From: UBA965 sp046303375
Lineage (GTDB): Bacteria > Chloroflexota > Chloroflexia > Chloroflexales > Roseiflexaceae
Assembly (NCBI GenBank): GCA_046303375.1
Contig: JBKCGB010000193.1
Span: forward strand, 1-7,075
Length of the DNA stretch: 7,075 bases
Direction: 5' to 3'
Shown: one piece after another, positions 1 through 6,778 of the stretch
How the letters are laid out: each line of letters begins with the position of its first letter
How positions within the stretch are numbered: position 1 is the stretch's first letter
Notes under the pieces: model-generated
What the model saw: the letters and a program-made list of their open reading frames with translations, nothing else
What the model was told of the DNA's origin: nothing
Database searches by the model: none
Program-made: the position numbers and the translations under genes

Positions 1-1
1 T

Positions 2-3000
2 GGGCAGTTGGTGGCAGTGCTCGATACAGGTGTTGACCGATTCCATGAGTTCTTGAATGGGCAAGTGGTCGTGGAAGCGTGTTTTTCGTCGAACAATGCA
101 GACGACAATGCGACATCATTGTGTCCAGGTAACACAGAATATGAGACGGGGCCAGGCAAGGCGATTCCGTGCACGGGTATTTCGGGATGTGATCATGGCA
201 CGCACGTTGCGGGGATCGTGGCAGGCAAGCGCGTATGCATTGATTGTGGGACTGCCAGCCAAGTCATGATGTCAGGCGTTGCGCCAGACGCCAAAATCGC
301 TGCAGTGCAGGTGTTTTCGAAATTTGAAAACAAAAACGGCGTTAATCCGTGCAGTAACTCATCAACATGTGTGTTGTCGTATTCGAGTGACCAGGTGGCC
401 GCGTTGCAGTGGCTGATGGCATACAAAGCAGGTTGGCAACAGAATCTGGTGTCGATCAACATGAGTCTCGGTGGTGGCAAGACGAATGCATTCTGCGATG
501 CAGATGCCGTTCAGACGGATTCCATTAACCAGTTACGCCTATTAGATGTGGCAACGGTGATTGCGGCAGGAAATAGTGCGGCCCCAAGCGGTGTATTCTC
601 GAATGGTATTGCGTCCCCGGGATGTATTAGTTCGGCGATTACGATTGGTTCCACGTTCACGCGTACGGCAACTGGGAGTAGCCCACCAAGTAGTTACAAT
701 TTAACTGTCACAGACACGATATCGTCGTTTTCACAGACAGCCACAGTGGCTGCCAATGGCCCGAATGGCAACGGGGATCGCTTGCTTGATCTGCTTGCAC
801 CGGGGAGCAACATTTATGCGTCGACATCGAATACCACGGATGGCTATGTGACCAAAAGTGGTACATCTATGGCCACCCCACACGTGGCTGGTGCATGGGC
901 TGTCATCAAAGGCGTGAAACCCAATCTAACGGTATCAGAGGGCTTAACATACTTGCGCACCACGGGGCGATTCATCACGGATGCGCGTAATGGGTTGGTG
1001 TTGCCACGCATCAATGTGGGGAATGCGGTCACTGAGGTACGCAATACGAATCTTGCGACGCAAGTTTCCACCTATGGATTGAACTTTGGGCGGGTCACGA
1101 GGAACCAAACTGTCTACCTGAGTGTGGGCATTCAGACCTCACTCAATATGAGTCAACCCTTGTCAACCAGTATGACGGGAGATGGGGCATTTTTCTTGCA
1201 CAGTTCGAGTTGTCTGGCGAATCTCTACTACCGCCCAACGTGTGTGCTGACTATTGGATTTACGCCTACGTCTGCCCAGAAATTGCAGATCTACACGGGG
1301 CGCTTGGATATCACTACGACAATCTATGGTTTTCCGACCGTCTACAAGGTGGGATTGTATGGTCGCAGTGAACCAACGACGCCGGATACAGGGCAAACAC
1401 AGACGGTAGTCGCCATGTCGCGTACATCGACCCGTACCCAGACATTGATTCCCACAATAGCACTTCCCGTATGGACGGTGCTTGTGGGAGCCACGCGGAC
1501 TATACAACAAGCGAATCTGATACGGACGGGCATCGCCCTCAATACGACACAGTTTGTGTTGAATGACCGATTGACGGCCACTGCAGAGCGGGTCGCTGGG
1601 TCGCCGACGCGCACACGATCTGCGTCAGTGACGCGCACCCCGACGTCTACACCAGTACCTATTTTGCGCACAATTAATGTGGCACAGACGCGTACGCGGG
1701 ATAAAAATGATCAGGCAACTGCCACGCGCAAGATGATGTTGACGCAAACAGCAGGTGCCATTATCAGCGATAGAATGACGGCAACGCAGGAGCGGACGCT
1801 CGGGCTGGCAACGCGCACCAAAATTCCACCCACCGCAACAGTGACACGGACGAGTTCGGTGACACGCTCAATCACGGGAACGCGTACCACTACGAGTACT
1901 GCCACTCCTTCGGCATCGATAACATCTACGGCGACGCCGATGGTACTCACCGAGTCCACGAGTGTTGCGCTAAGCAACCAAATCCAACGCATCATTCCAC
2001 TCCCCAACGAGTCAGCATATGCAGTGTTGACACAGGGAACTAGTGTGATTACACCGGCGCTTGCGCTGTTTGATTCTTCGCTCACTTCGTTGGCGCAGAT
2101 CGAGTTGCCTGGCGAAAAAGCGAGTGCACTTACGCATGTGCCTGAGCGACCTGGTTTGTTGTACGTGGGTGGGCGCCTCTTCAAGGATGCCATGTACATA
2201 CAGAGTTATGAAGTAGTGGCACAAACTCCCGTGGTACGTGGGTTGCGTCTCGAGCTCGGCAATGGTGAACCAACCGCCATGTATGCCACAGATGAACGCT
2301 TGTATGTGGCGTTTCGTTTTGTACCACAGGCAGGTGGTGCGGAGCGCTTTGAAGTGCGTGCTTACGACATCAGCGAGCCACGTGACATTGTGCCGATACC
2401 GGGATTGGTTGCCGTACTTTCAGGCCCCGTCAATGACCTTGTGGGTGTACCACTCAGCAATAATCTGATGATTGCTGTGGGTAAGCGGGCAAATGTAACG
2501 AGCGGGTTCGTGAGTAGTTTGTATGTGAAACCGACACTGCTCCAAGTGGCTTCCACGGTACTGTGGCCACGCGAAGTAGTGAGCGCTGTGGCACGCAGTA
2601 CGGTGACGTTGTTGCAACCGCAACACACGCTATTCATGCTTGATAGACAGGACATCGTGGCGCTATCAGTTGCCAACGGCACGGGCGCCATTGCAGCGCA
2701 ACCGCTCAACAAGGTGGCACGTGTTGGTGATGCTGTTGCACTCGATCCTACGCATGCGCAGTTGCTCGTTGGTCGCTACAATGCGACGGTGCCAACCAAC
2801 ATTGAGACGAGCTTGCATGTCTACGATATTCTGCCGCCCGCTGGACTGCGCCTCCGTGGTGCCACGAATGCGGTAACTGGGGATGGCGTGGTGCGTGGTA
2901 TTGCGGCGGATTTTGGTCAAATCATAATGGCAGCCGGCATGTCATTCTCACGGCTCGGTGGCTACGGATTGTTGGCACCGACACTGACGCCGAGCGAAAC

Positions 3001-4207
3001 ATTGACTCCGAGTATGACCAAGACCGCATCTCGTACATCGACGGAGACACGGACAGTGACGTCTACCATCACCGTCACGCTTTCGCCGACATCTCAGCCA
3101 AGCAAGAACCGCATCGAAGCCGGTAATAATCATACCTGTGTGATCGATTTCCTCGATGTGGTGAAATGTTGGGGGGATGCCGCATATGGTCAGCTCGGCA
3201 ATAATGCGACGACACCGCAACCGTTACTGGTGGCGGTCAACACGGTGGCTTTCACGGGGGTTCGTCAAATCGACAGTGGCTGGAATCATACGTGTGCCCG
3301 CAACACGGACAACACGATGGCCTGTTGGGGGGAAAATCCATACGGAGAGCTTGCAGACGAAGGAACTGCCGATTTGCTACTACCTCAGTTGTCGAGTGTG
3401 GTCAGTCACACGTTGCAGGTAGCTGTGGGGTGGCATCACGCGTGTGCTATTAACACGGCACGCGCCGTGCTGTGCTGGGGTATGGGGACCGCAGGTCAGC
3501 TTGGGAACGGGCTTGGGGCATCGAGCAATCTACCACAGGTCGTCTTTGGCGTCATGGATGCCCGCCAAATTACACTCGGCGCCACGCATGCGTGTGCGGT
3601 CACTGGGGCTGGTTGGTTGTACTGCTGGGGTGGGAATAGCTTTGGCCAGCTGGGTACTGGAGAAACGACTAACAGGTTGAACGCACAAGGCATTATTAGT
3701 AACGTCATTAAGGTTGCCACATACGAGAATACAACGTGTGTTATCTACGGAGCTGCCAAGTACGTCTTCTGTGTGGGTGATAATCAGTATGGTCAAGCAG
3801 GGACTGCACCTAGTGCTAACCAGATGGCATTTACCGCAGTCATCACATCAACTGGTGCCGCACTTGCTAATATCGTGGATATCGAGGTAGGTATGAATCA
3901 TATCTGTGCACTCGATAGTGCTGGTCTCATGTACTGCTGGGGTGATAATTTCTATGGTCAGAGTGGCTCATCGCTCTCATCACCAAATCGTGCAGTATTA
4001 GTAGCCGGACTTGCTGGAAGTGGAGCACCCAAAGTCGTCGACATGGCGCTCGGAGAAAACCACACCTGTGCACTGCTTGCCAACAACACGGTGAAGTGCT
4101 GGGGGCGCAACGACTACGGTCAGTTGGGTGATGGCACTACCACCGACAGTTCGATACCTGTGCTTGTGTTTGGGCTAAACTCAATGCTTCCCACACCAAC
4201 ACCATAG
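2..4207 (+). CDS. Subtilisin-like (S8) mosaic exoprotease with ASH-like domain, Thr-rich linkers, propeller-like region and seven RCC1 repeats; 5'-truncated
   Basis: A secreted serine endopeptidase of family S8. The open frame runs in from the left edge (first residues GQLVAVLDTGVD), so the TTG at 8 is not the real start; signal peptide and propeptide are missing. Numbering the TTG codon as residue 1, the catalytic set is complete: Asp6 in DTGVD, His63 in HGTHVAG, oxyanion Asn189 in AAGNS, Ser287 in SGTSMATPHVAG. The catalytic domain ends near residue 340. Then follow an ASH-like beta domain (about 350-455), a Thr/Arg-rich linker (about 455-650), a propeller-like region (about 655-985), a second Thr/Ser linker (about 990-1035) and seven RCC1 repeats (1036-1390), ending in LPTPTP and a TAG stop. 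Many Cys residues in the protease and RCC1 parts fit an extracytoplasmic, disulphide-bonded protein. Protease identity is certain; its substrate, and whether it is released or stays on the cell surface, cannot be read from the sequence. Confidence 0.95.
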   Translation, partial: GQLVAVLDTGVDRFHEFLNGQVVVEACFSSNNADDNATSLCPGNTEYETGPGKAIPCTGISGCDHGTHVAGIVAGKRVCIDCGTASQVMMSGVAPDAKIAAVQVFSKFENKNGVNPCSNSSTCVLSYSSDQVAALQWLMAYKAGWQQNLVSINMSLGGGKTNAFCDADAVQTDSINQLRLLDVATVIAAGNSAAPSGVFSNGIASPGCISSAITIGSTFTRTATGSSPPSSYNLTVTDTISSFSQTATVAANGPNGNGDRLLDLLAPGSNIYASTSNTTDGYVTKSGTSMATPHVAGAWAVIKGVKPNLTVSEGLTYLRTTGRFITDARNGLVLPRINVGNAVTEVRNTNLATQVSTYGLNFGRVTRNQTVYLSVGIQTSLNMSQPLSTSMTGDGAFFLHSSSCLANLYYRPTCVLTIGFTPTSAQKLQIYTGRLDITTTIYGFPTVYKVGLYGRSEPTTPDTGQTQTVVAMSRTSTRTQTLIPTIALPVWTVLVGATRTIQQANLIRTGIALNTTQFVLNDRLTATAERVAGSPTRTRSASVTRTPTSTPVPILRTINVAQTRTRDKNDQATATRKMMLTQTAGAIISDRMTATQERTLGLATRTKIPPTATVTRTSSVTRSITGTRTTTSTATPSASITSTATPMVLTESTSVALSNQIQRIIPLPNESAYAVLTQGTSVITPALALFDSSLTSLAQIELPGEKASALTHVPERPGLLYVGGRLFKDAMYIQSYEVVAQTPVVRGLRLELGNGEPTAMYATDERLYVAFRFVPQAGGAERFEVRAYDISEPRDIVPIPGLVAVLSGPVNDLVGVPLSNNLMIAVGKRANVTSGFVSSLYVKPTLLQVASTVLWPREVVSAVARSTVTLLQPQHTLFMLDRQDIVALSVANGTGAIAAQPLNKVARVGDAVALDPTHAQLLVGRYNATVPTNIETSLHVYDILPPAGLRLRGATNAVTGDGVVRGIAADFGQIIMAAGMSFSRLGGYGLLAPTLTPSETLTPSMTKTASRTSTETRTVTSTITVTLSPTSQPSKNRIEAGNNHTCVIDFLDVVKCWGDAAYGQLGNNATTPQPLLVAVNTVAFTGVRQIDSGWNHTCARNTDNTMACWGENPYGELADEGTADLLLPQLSSVVSHTLQVAVGWHHACAINTARAVLCWGMGTAGQLGNGLGASSNLPQVVFGVMDARQITLGATHACAVTGAGWLYCWGGNSFGQLGTGETTNRLNAQGIISNVIKVATYENTTCVIYGAAKYVFCVGDNQYGQAGTAPSANQMAFTAVITSTGAALANIVDIEVGMNHICALDSAGLMYCWGDNFYGQSGSSLSSPNRAVLVAGLAGSGAPKVVDMALGENHTCALLANNTVKCWGRNDYGQLGDGTTTDSSIPVLVFGLNSMLPTPTP
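1049..1372 (+). other. ASH-like (ASPM/SPD-2/Hydin, Ig-like) domain inside the exoprotease
   Basis: Residues about 348-455 of the exoprotease. The stretch opens with LNFGRV at 358-363, has alternating hydrophobic strands, then CVLTIGFTPTSAQ, a GRLDITT strand, and closes with a VGLYGRS strand ending near residue 454. This layout (FGxV opening, C-x-V/L-x-I-x-F-x-P-T core, G-x-L-x-I strand, closing L-x-G) is that of bacterial choice-of-anchor/ASH Ig-like domains, which usually act as spacers or adhesion modules. The assignment rests on motif pattern only; another seven-stranded beta sandwich is possible. Confidence 0.6.
1373..1960 (+). other. Thr/Arg-rich low-complexity linker of the exoprotease
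   Basis: About 195 residues dominated by Thr with Arg, Ser, Ala and Pro, with repeated TRT motifs (STRTQT, PTRTRS, VTRTPTST, QTRTR, ATRTK, VTRTSS). Acidic residues are rare, so the segment is strongly basic, unlike the common neutral TPTP linkers. It is probably extended and possibly O-glycosylated. It separates the protease/ASH part from the propeller-like part and contains an internal duplication, listed separately. Confidence 0.85.
1484..1861 (+). repeat. Imperfect tandem duplication (about 60 residues) within the first linker
   Basis: Copy A (about 1484-1652) begins VGATRT and continues to NDRLTATAER, then TRTRSASVTRTPTST. Copy B (1679-1861) begins VAQTRT and continues to SDRMTATQER, then TRTKIPPTATVTRTSS. 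The shared core is (N/S)DR(L/M)TAT(A/Q)ER-x(4-5)-TRT, with Asn519 and Ser587 at equivalent places; copy B is about three residues longer before the core. Unlike the flanking Thr-rich sequence, the cores contain D, E, R and hydrophobic residues that could form a short helix. Confidence 0.65.
1961..2970 (+). other. Beta-rich, probably propeller-like region of the exoprotease
   Basis: Residues about 652-988. The region has alternating short hydrophobic strands and turns, with few charged helices. A tyrosine-acid motif recurs: YEVVAQTP at Tyr734, YDISEPRD at Tyr786, YDILPPAG at Tyr939. Each is preceded by a beta strand (IQS, EVRA, LHV) and followed by another strand. This resembles blades of LVIVD- or WD40-type propellers, where a (V/Y)D(I/V)SxP turn repeats per blade. 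Blade number cannot be settled by eye, and I do not assign a named family. Confidence 0.45.
2975..3112 (+). other. Second Thr/Ser-rich linker of the exoprotease
   Basis: About 45 residues made of TLTPSETLTPS, then TSTETRTVTSTITVTLSP, then SQPSKNR. It joins the propeller-like region to the RCC1 repeats. It is similar in style to the first linker but shorter and less basic, and it marks a clean domain boundary. Confidence 0.8.
3113..4177 (+). repeat. Seven RCC1 repeats (C-terminal propeller of the exoprotease)
   Basis: Seven repeats of 48-58 residues start at about 3113, 3260, 3413, 3560, 3704, 3872 and 4031. The consensus is (V/I)-x-(I/V)-x-x-G-x-x-HTCA-x(6-9)-CWG-x-N-x-(Y/F)-GQLG. Every repeat keeps two Cys, one after the His and one before Trp-Gly, which in a secreted RCC1 blade could form one disulphide per blade. 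Repeat 5 is the most degenerate (TTC for HTC, FCVG for CWG); repeat 2 has GELA in place of GQLG. Seven is the blade number of the classic RCC1 propeller, so the array can close into one ring. It is likely a binding or adhesion module; there is no reason to infer the eukaryotic Ran exchange function. Confidence 0.92.
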
Positions 4208-4235
4208 TGGTGGATGCCAGTTGTATGCGTGGAGT

Positions 4236-4264
4236 AGAGGGGTGGGTGTTAGACCCGCCCCTCT
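4236..4264. terminator. Shared hairpin between convergent genes, possible bidirectional terminator
   Basis: AGAGGGGTGGGT (4236-4247) and ACCCGCCCCTCT (4253-4264) pair over 12 positions with a 5-nt loop. The single non-Watson-Crick position is T4243 with G4257, a U-G wobble in the rightward RNA and an A-C mismatch in the leftward RNA. The hairpin starts 29 nt after the exoprotease stop and contains the last codons of the minus-strand gene. Neither side is followed by a clear U-tract, so intrinsic termination may be weak and the hairpin may act mainly as an RNA end stabiliser. Confidence 0.55.
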
Positions 4265-6663
4265 GCTGTGTCTGCACTAAGTTCCCACGTCTCTCCAGCC
4301 TGCAATGTACGTGTCAGGAGCTGGTCGGGGTGCCACGGTGACCACACCCGGGCTGTGCCGCCACGCTCGCTGTGGATGTGGACGTGGGTCACCTGCCCAG
4401 CGGCACAGCCGGCACTCACCAAAAAACCGCCCACGGCACGTAACTGCACAAATTCACAGGCTACCGTGGTATCCCAGTTGGGAAAGAGACGAATCTCACC
4501 CGTGTAGCTCTGCAGCACACATTCGTTGATGACTGCTGGCAAGGCAAAGTTTTCTAACCAAATTCCCATCGGTGCCATGAAATCAAAGGGCAGATCATCG
4601 CGGTAGCGTCCATGCACCTGCAACACCATGTCGGTGCAGGTGCCGTTGGGGAGCAAACAATAGGCGATCTGGCGTTTGAACCGTGCCATATCCAACATGC
4701 CCATGCGTGCATATTGCAAGTTGAGAAAGACTAATTCATTGCCACCTTCGTTGCGTTGTTGACGTAACGTGCGAGCAGCGATGGCATATTCGTCAGGGGA
4801 CGAATGCAGACCGTGCTCTTCGCCGGGGAAGATGGTGGTGGTGCTGGACGGCACGTTGTAGACCACCTCAGGATGCTCGTGAGGCACACTCACAAACACT
4901 GGCCCATCTGCGGTCTGTGCAGTCGGATAGCTAGGGAAATGTGCCAGGATATCACGTACAGCTGTCACGAGTTCTTGCTCTTGGGCTTGGATGTCGAGCA
5001 CGGTGACAGCTTCGAGAAACGCTTTGAAGATGAATTTGGTCAACGTCAAATCCACAATACAATCGGCGTTTTTGTGGAGCCCGGGGGTCAGCCCGTACAA
5101 CTCGGGCGAGACGGTGGGAAAGATATGGTATGTGCCGTCCCATTGCGCCTCGGGGCGTTGCATGTAGTCAACCAAAAACTGCACGCCGGCGCGGATGGGT
5201 GAATATGCGCGTGTGCGCAAGAACTCGACGTCCATGCTGTAGGTGTAGTGCCACCACAGGCTTTGCACCGTCCAGGGCGTTTCGCAGATTTCCCAGCCCC
5301 AGGTAGGTACCGGGTAGGGCATGACATTCATGGTGGTGGGGTAGGCGGAGTGTGGGTAGTAGGCGCCACGTAGCCCGTAGTAGTCTTTGGCCCATTGCAT
5401 GCTGATGGGCATGATGTGGTCGACCAAATTGACGTAGGCTTCATGTTTTTCTAAATGATTACTGGAAAAACAGAGCCAGAAGGGTTGTTGCGTGTTGTAG
5501 TTCATGTGGTAGTCACCATGCCAGGCGTTACCGATGGTGCGGTAGCTCCAGTTGGCAAAGAGTCCTGGGCAGGTGTGCTTGGGTGATACTGCACAGTTGA
5601 AAAAATACAAATTGCGGTACCAGGTCTGTTCAAGCAACGTGTCAGCGCTAGTAAATCCCGATTTGCGCCAGTATTCGGCCCAGCTAGCGCAGCTGGTGGT
5701 GCTGGCAGCGCCATACTGTGCACTCGTGGGAACAAGGGCAGCATGACTAGGGAGCTGGCTAGCCAGCCCGTGCACCAGCTCGACGACCGCCACAAAGGCA
5801 TCGTGGTCGTGGAGTGCACGTTCGAGTGGGTCGATTGGGCGTGGCGTGCCGTAGCTGGTTTGTGGCTGCCAGGTGGTGCACTGGCTCGACAGTGCGATGG
5901 CCACACTCACGGCACGATCGTCGGGGTGGGGTGGAATGGTGTTGTCAGACTGGATGCGGGTGGCGTGGAAACTTTTCCAGTATTCATCAGCGGGTAGTGA
6001 CGAATCAGATGTCCCTGTTTGACTGGGTAGGTGTTGGGTGAAGCCGATGCCATGTGCATGCACCGCATAGTGTGGGAACTCGGCGGGGGTGGTGGGGTCG
6101 GGCAGGATGCGGATGCGTTCAAAGGGCGACACGACAGGGTGCCCATCCAGCGAAACGGTGCGCATCCAGACGCGATCATGGTGTTGGTCACAAAAAATCT
6201 GCAGGAGCAGGTGGTGTTGGGTGATGCGATCAATGAGCTGGATATCACAGCGCCCATCGGCGATGTCGAGGTGGTAGCCGAGCACTTCGGCACGGCGGCG
6301 GTCGAGCCCCAACAAAATGGTGCCACACGGGAATGGGCGCGGGTAGCTGGCCAAGTAGTTTTGTTGCATGAGGTCGGTGTAGGCCTTGTACCAGGCGTCT
6401 TCTTCGAGGGCGCCTAGGTCAGCAGAGATGGCCTGCACTTTGGCAAAAATTTCAGCAAATGTACCAATCTCGGCTTGGTGATTCTCAGCCACACGGATGT
6501 CCCACACGCTGTTGTGCCCGAGATGGAGCATCACACCATCGGGTCGGGTAGTGACGCAGACGCCGAGACCACCGTTGCCAAGCAGTGCGCCTGCAAAAAA
6601 GTCGACGGCTGGAGTGTCACGGGTAATTGCGTGGAGTCGGGCACGTTGATATGAGTCAAGCAT
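4249..6663 (-). CDS. GH95-like glycoside hydrolase, (alpha/alpha)6 barrel type
   Basis: An 804-residue enzyme related to GH95 (alpha-L-fucosidases and alpha-L-galactosidases, inverting). The N-terminal beta domain shows LLGNGGLG at 27-34 and GHNSVWD at 49-55, the counterpart of the LPLGNGRLGA and L-N-x-D-x-x-W signatures. In the catalytic barrel, HGDYHMNYNTQQPFW contains Asn388 and Asn390, matching the N-x-N pair that helps activate water in GH95. FPTVSPE places Glu521 in the SPE motif of the probable general acid, 131 residues later. The C-terminal beta domain has YTGEIRLFP at 720-728 and an RAVGGF strand. The usual HRHxSH stretch before FPG is absent; here it is YNVPSSTTTIFPGEEHGLH (His617). 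ATG at 6663-6661 is chosen because AGGAG lies 8 nt upstream and homology begins right after it. There is no signal peptide, so it is likely cytoplasmic. Substrate is uncertain. Confidence 0.8.
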   Translation of the reverse strand: MLDSYQRARLHAITRDTPAVDFFAGALLGNGGLGVCVTTRPDGVMLHLGHNSVWDIRVAENHQAEIGTFAEIFAKVQAISADLGALEEDAWYKAYTDLMQQNYLASYPRPFPCGTILLGLDRRRAEVLGYHLDIADGRCDIQLIDRITQHHLLLQIFCDQHHDRVWMRTVSLDGHPVVSPFERIRILPDPTTPAEFPHYAVHAHGIGFTQHLPSQTGTSDSSLPADEYWKSFHATRIQSDNTIPPHPDDRAVSVAIALSSQCTTWQPQTSYGTPRPIDPLERALHDHDAFVAVVELVHGLASQLPSHAALVPTSAQYGAASTTSCASWAEYWRKSGFTSADTLLEQTWYRNLYFFNCAVSPKHTCPGLFANWSYRTIGNAWHGDYHMNYNTQQPFWLCFSSNHLEKHEAYVNLVDHIMPISMQWAKDYYGLRGAYYPHSAYPTTMNVMPYPVPTWGWEICETPWTVQSLWWHYTYSMDVEFLRTRAYSPIRAGVQFLVDYMQRPEAQWDGTYHIFPTVSPELYGLTPGLHKNADCIVDLTLTKFIFKAFLEAVTVLDIQAQEQELVTAVRDILAHFPSYPTAQTADGPVFVSVPHEHPEVVYNVPSSTTTIFPGEEHGLHSSPDEYAIAARTLRQQRNEGGNELVFLNLQYARMGMLDMARFKRQIAYCLLPNGTCTDMVLQVHGRYRDDLPFDFMAPMGIWLENFALPAVINECVLQSYTGEIRLFPNWDTTVACEFVQLRAVGGFLVSAGCAAGQVTHVHIHSERGGTARVWSPWHPDQLLTRTLQAGETWELSADTAEGRV

Positions 6664-6671
6664 ACATGGTA

Positions 6672-6676
6672 CTCCT
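6672..6676 (-). promoter_or_regulatory. Ribosome binding site of the GH95-like gene
   Basis: AGGAG on the minus strand, 8 nt before the ATG at 6663. It decides against the longer open frame, whose first ATG (7023) lies 360 nt upstream inside the opposite-strand GH4 gene. It also decides against the in-frame ATG at 6687, which lies upstream of the AGGAG itself. Confidence 0.75.
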
Positions 6677-6699
6677 GTGTGTTGCATTGAGATAGTGCT

Positions 6700-6728
6700 A
6701 TCATACCGTATCGTTTGACGCTCGTACA
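6700..6728 (-). promoter_or_regulatory. Probable promoter of the GH95-like gene
   Basis: On the minus strand TATGAT (6705-6700) matches the sigma-70 -10 box in 5 of 6 positions. At 17-nt spacing the -35 region (6728-6723) reads TGTACG, only 3 of 6 matches, so an activator or alternative factor may be needed. Transcription would start near 6693 and give a leader of about 30 nt. Confidence 0.5.
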
Positions 6729-6743
6729 CACCTTTGCTACGAT
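6715..6743 (+). promoter_or_regulatory. Sigma-70-type promoter of the GH4 gene
   Basis: TTGACG (6715-6720), 17 nt, TACGAT (6738-6743): five of six matches in the -35 box and four of six in the -10 box, with ideal spacing. Transcription would begin near 6750, giving a leader of about 30 nt. The -35 box lies 9 nt from the leftward -10 box and the spacer overlaps the leftward -35 region, so two polymerases could not easily occupy both promoters at once. Confidence 0.65.
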
Positions 6744-6766
6744 GCGCATACAGTGATTGCGTGCAC

Positions 6767-6771
6767 AGGAG
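6767..6771 (+). promoter_or_regulatory. Ribosome binding site of the GH4 gene; decides among three tandem ATGs
   Basis: AGGAG is followed by T and three in-frame ATG codons at 6773, 6776 and 6779. The gaps are 1, 4 and 7 nt, so the third ATG has the normal spacing. It also gives the usual family N-terminus M-x-KI. Confidence 0.7.
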
Positions 6772-6778
6772 TATGATG

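Larger units (their letters stand above)
6691..6749. promoter_or_regulatory. Small palindromes in the divergent promoter region, candidate operators
   Basis: Three short dyads lie at promoter-critical places: GATAG-TG-CTATC (6691-6702) over the leftward -10 and start, ATAC-C-GTAT (6703-6711) between the two promoters, and ATGCGCAT (6742-6749) overlapping the rightward -10 and start. The positions suit a repressor acting on both genes, but arms of 4-5 bp are short enough to arise by chance, and no regulator gene is visible in the window. Confidence 0.3.

Noticed and set aside
8..10. TTG at position 8 as the true start of the exoprotease
   Set aside because: The frame is open to the left edge and reads GQLVAVLDTGVD, already inside the S8 catalytic domain; a start here would lack signal peptide, propeptide and the first strands.
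1342..2199. Minus-strand open frames opposite the first Thr-rich linker
   Set aside because: They are Val/Arg-rich translations expected from the reverse complement of Thr/Arg codons; no ribosome binding site or recognisable domain.
3113..4177. RCC1 array as a chromatin or Ran-exchange factor
   Set aside because: The repeats sit at the end of a secreted protease and carry regular Cys pairs; the bacterial context points to a binding module.
4804..5202. Plus-strand 132-residue open frame inside the GH95-like gene
   Set aside because: Shadow of the conserved minus-strand catalytic domain; no homology-like motifs or upstream signals.
5907..6417. Overlapping open frames of 128-139 residues on both strands within the GH95-like gene
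   Set aside because: Shadow frames produced by balanced codon composition; the real frame here carries continuous family-like sequence.
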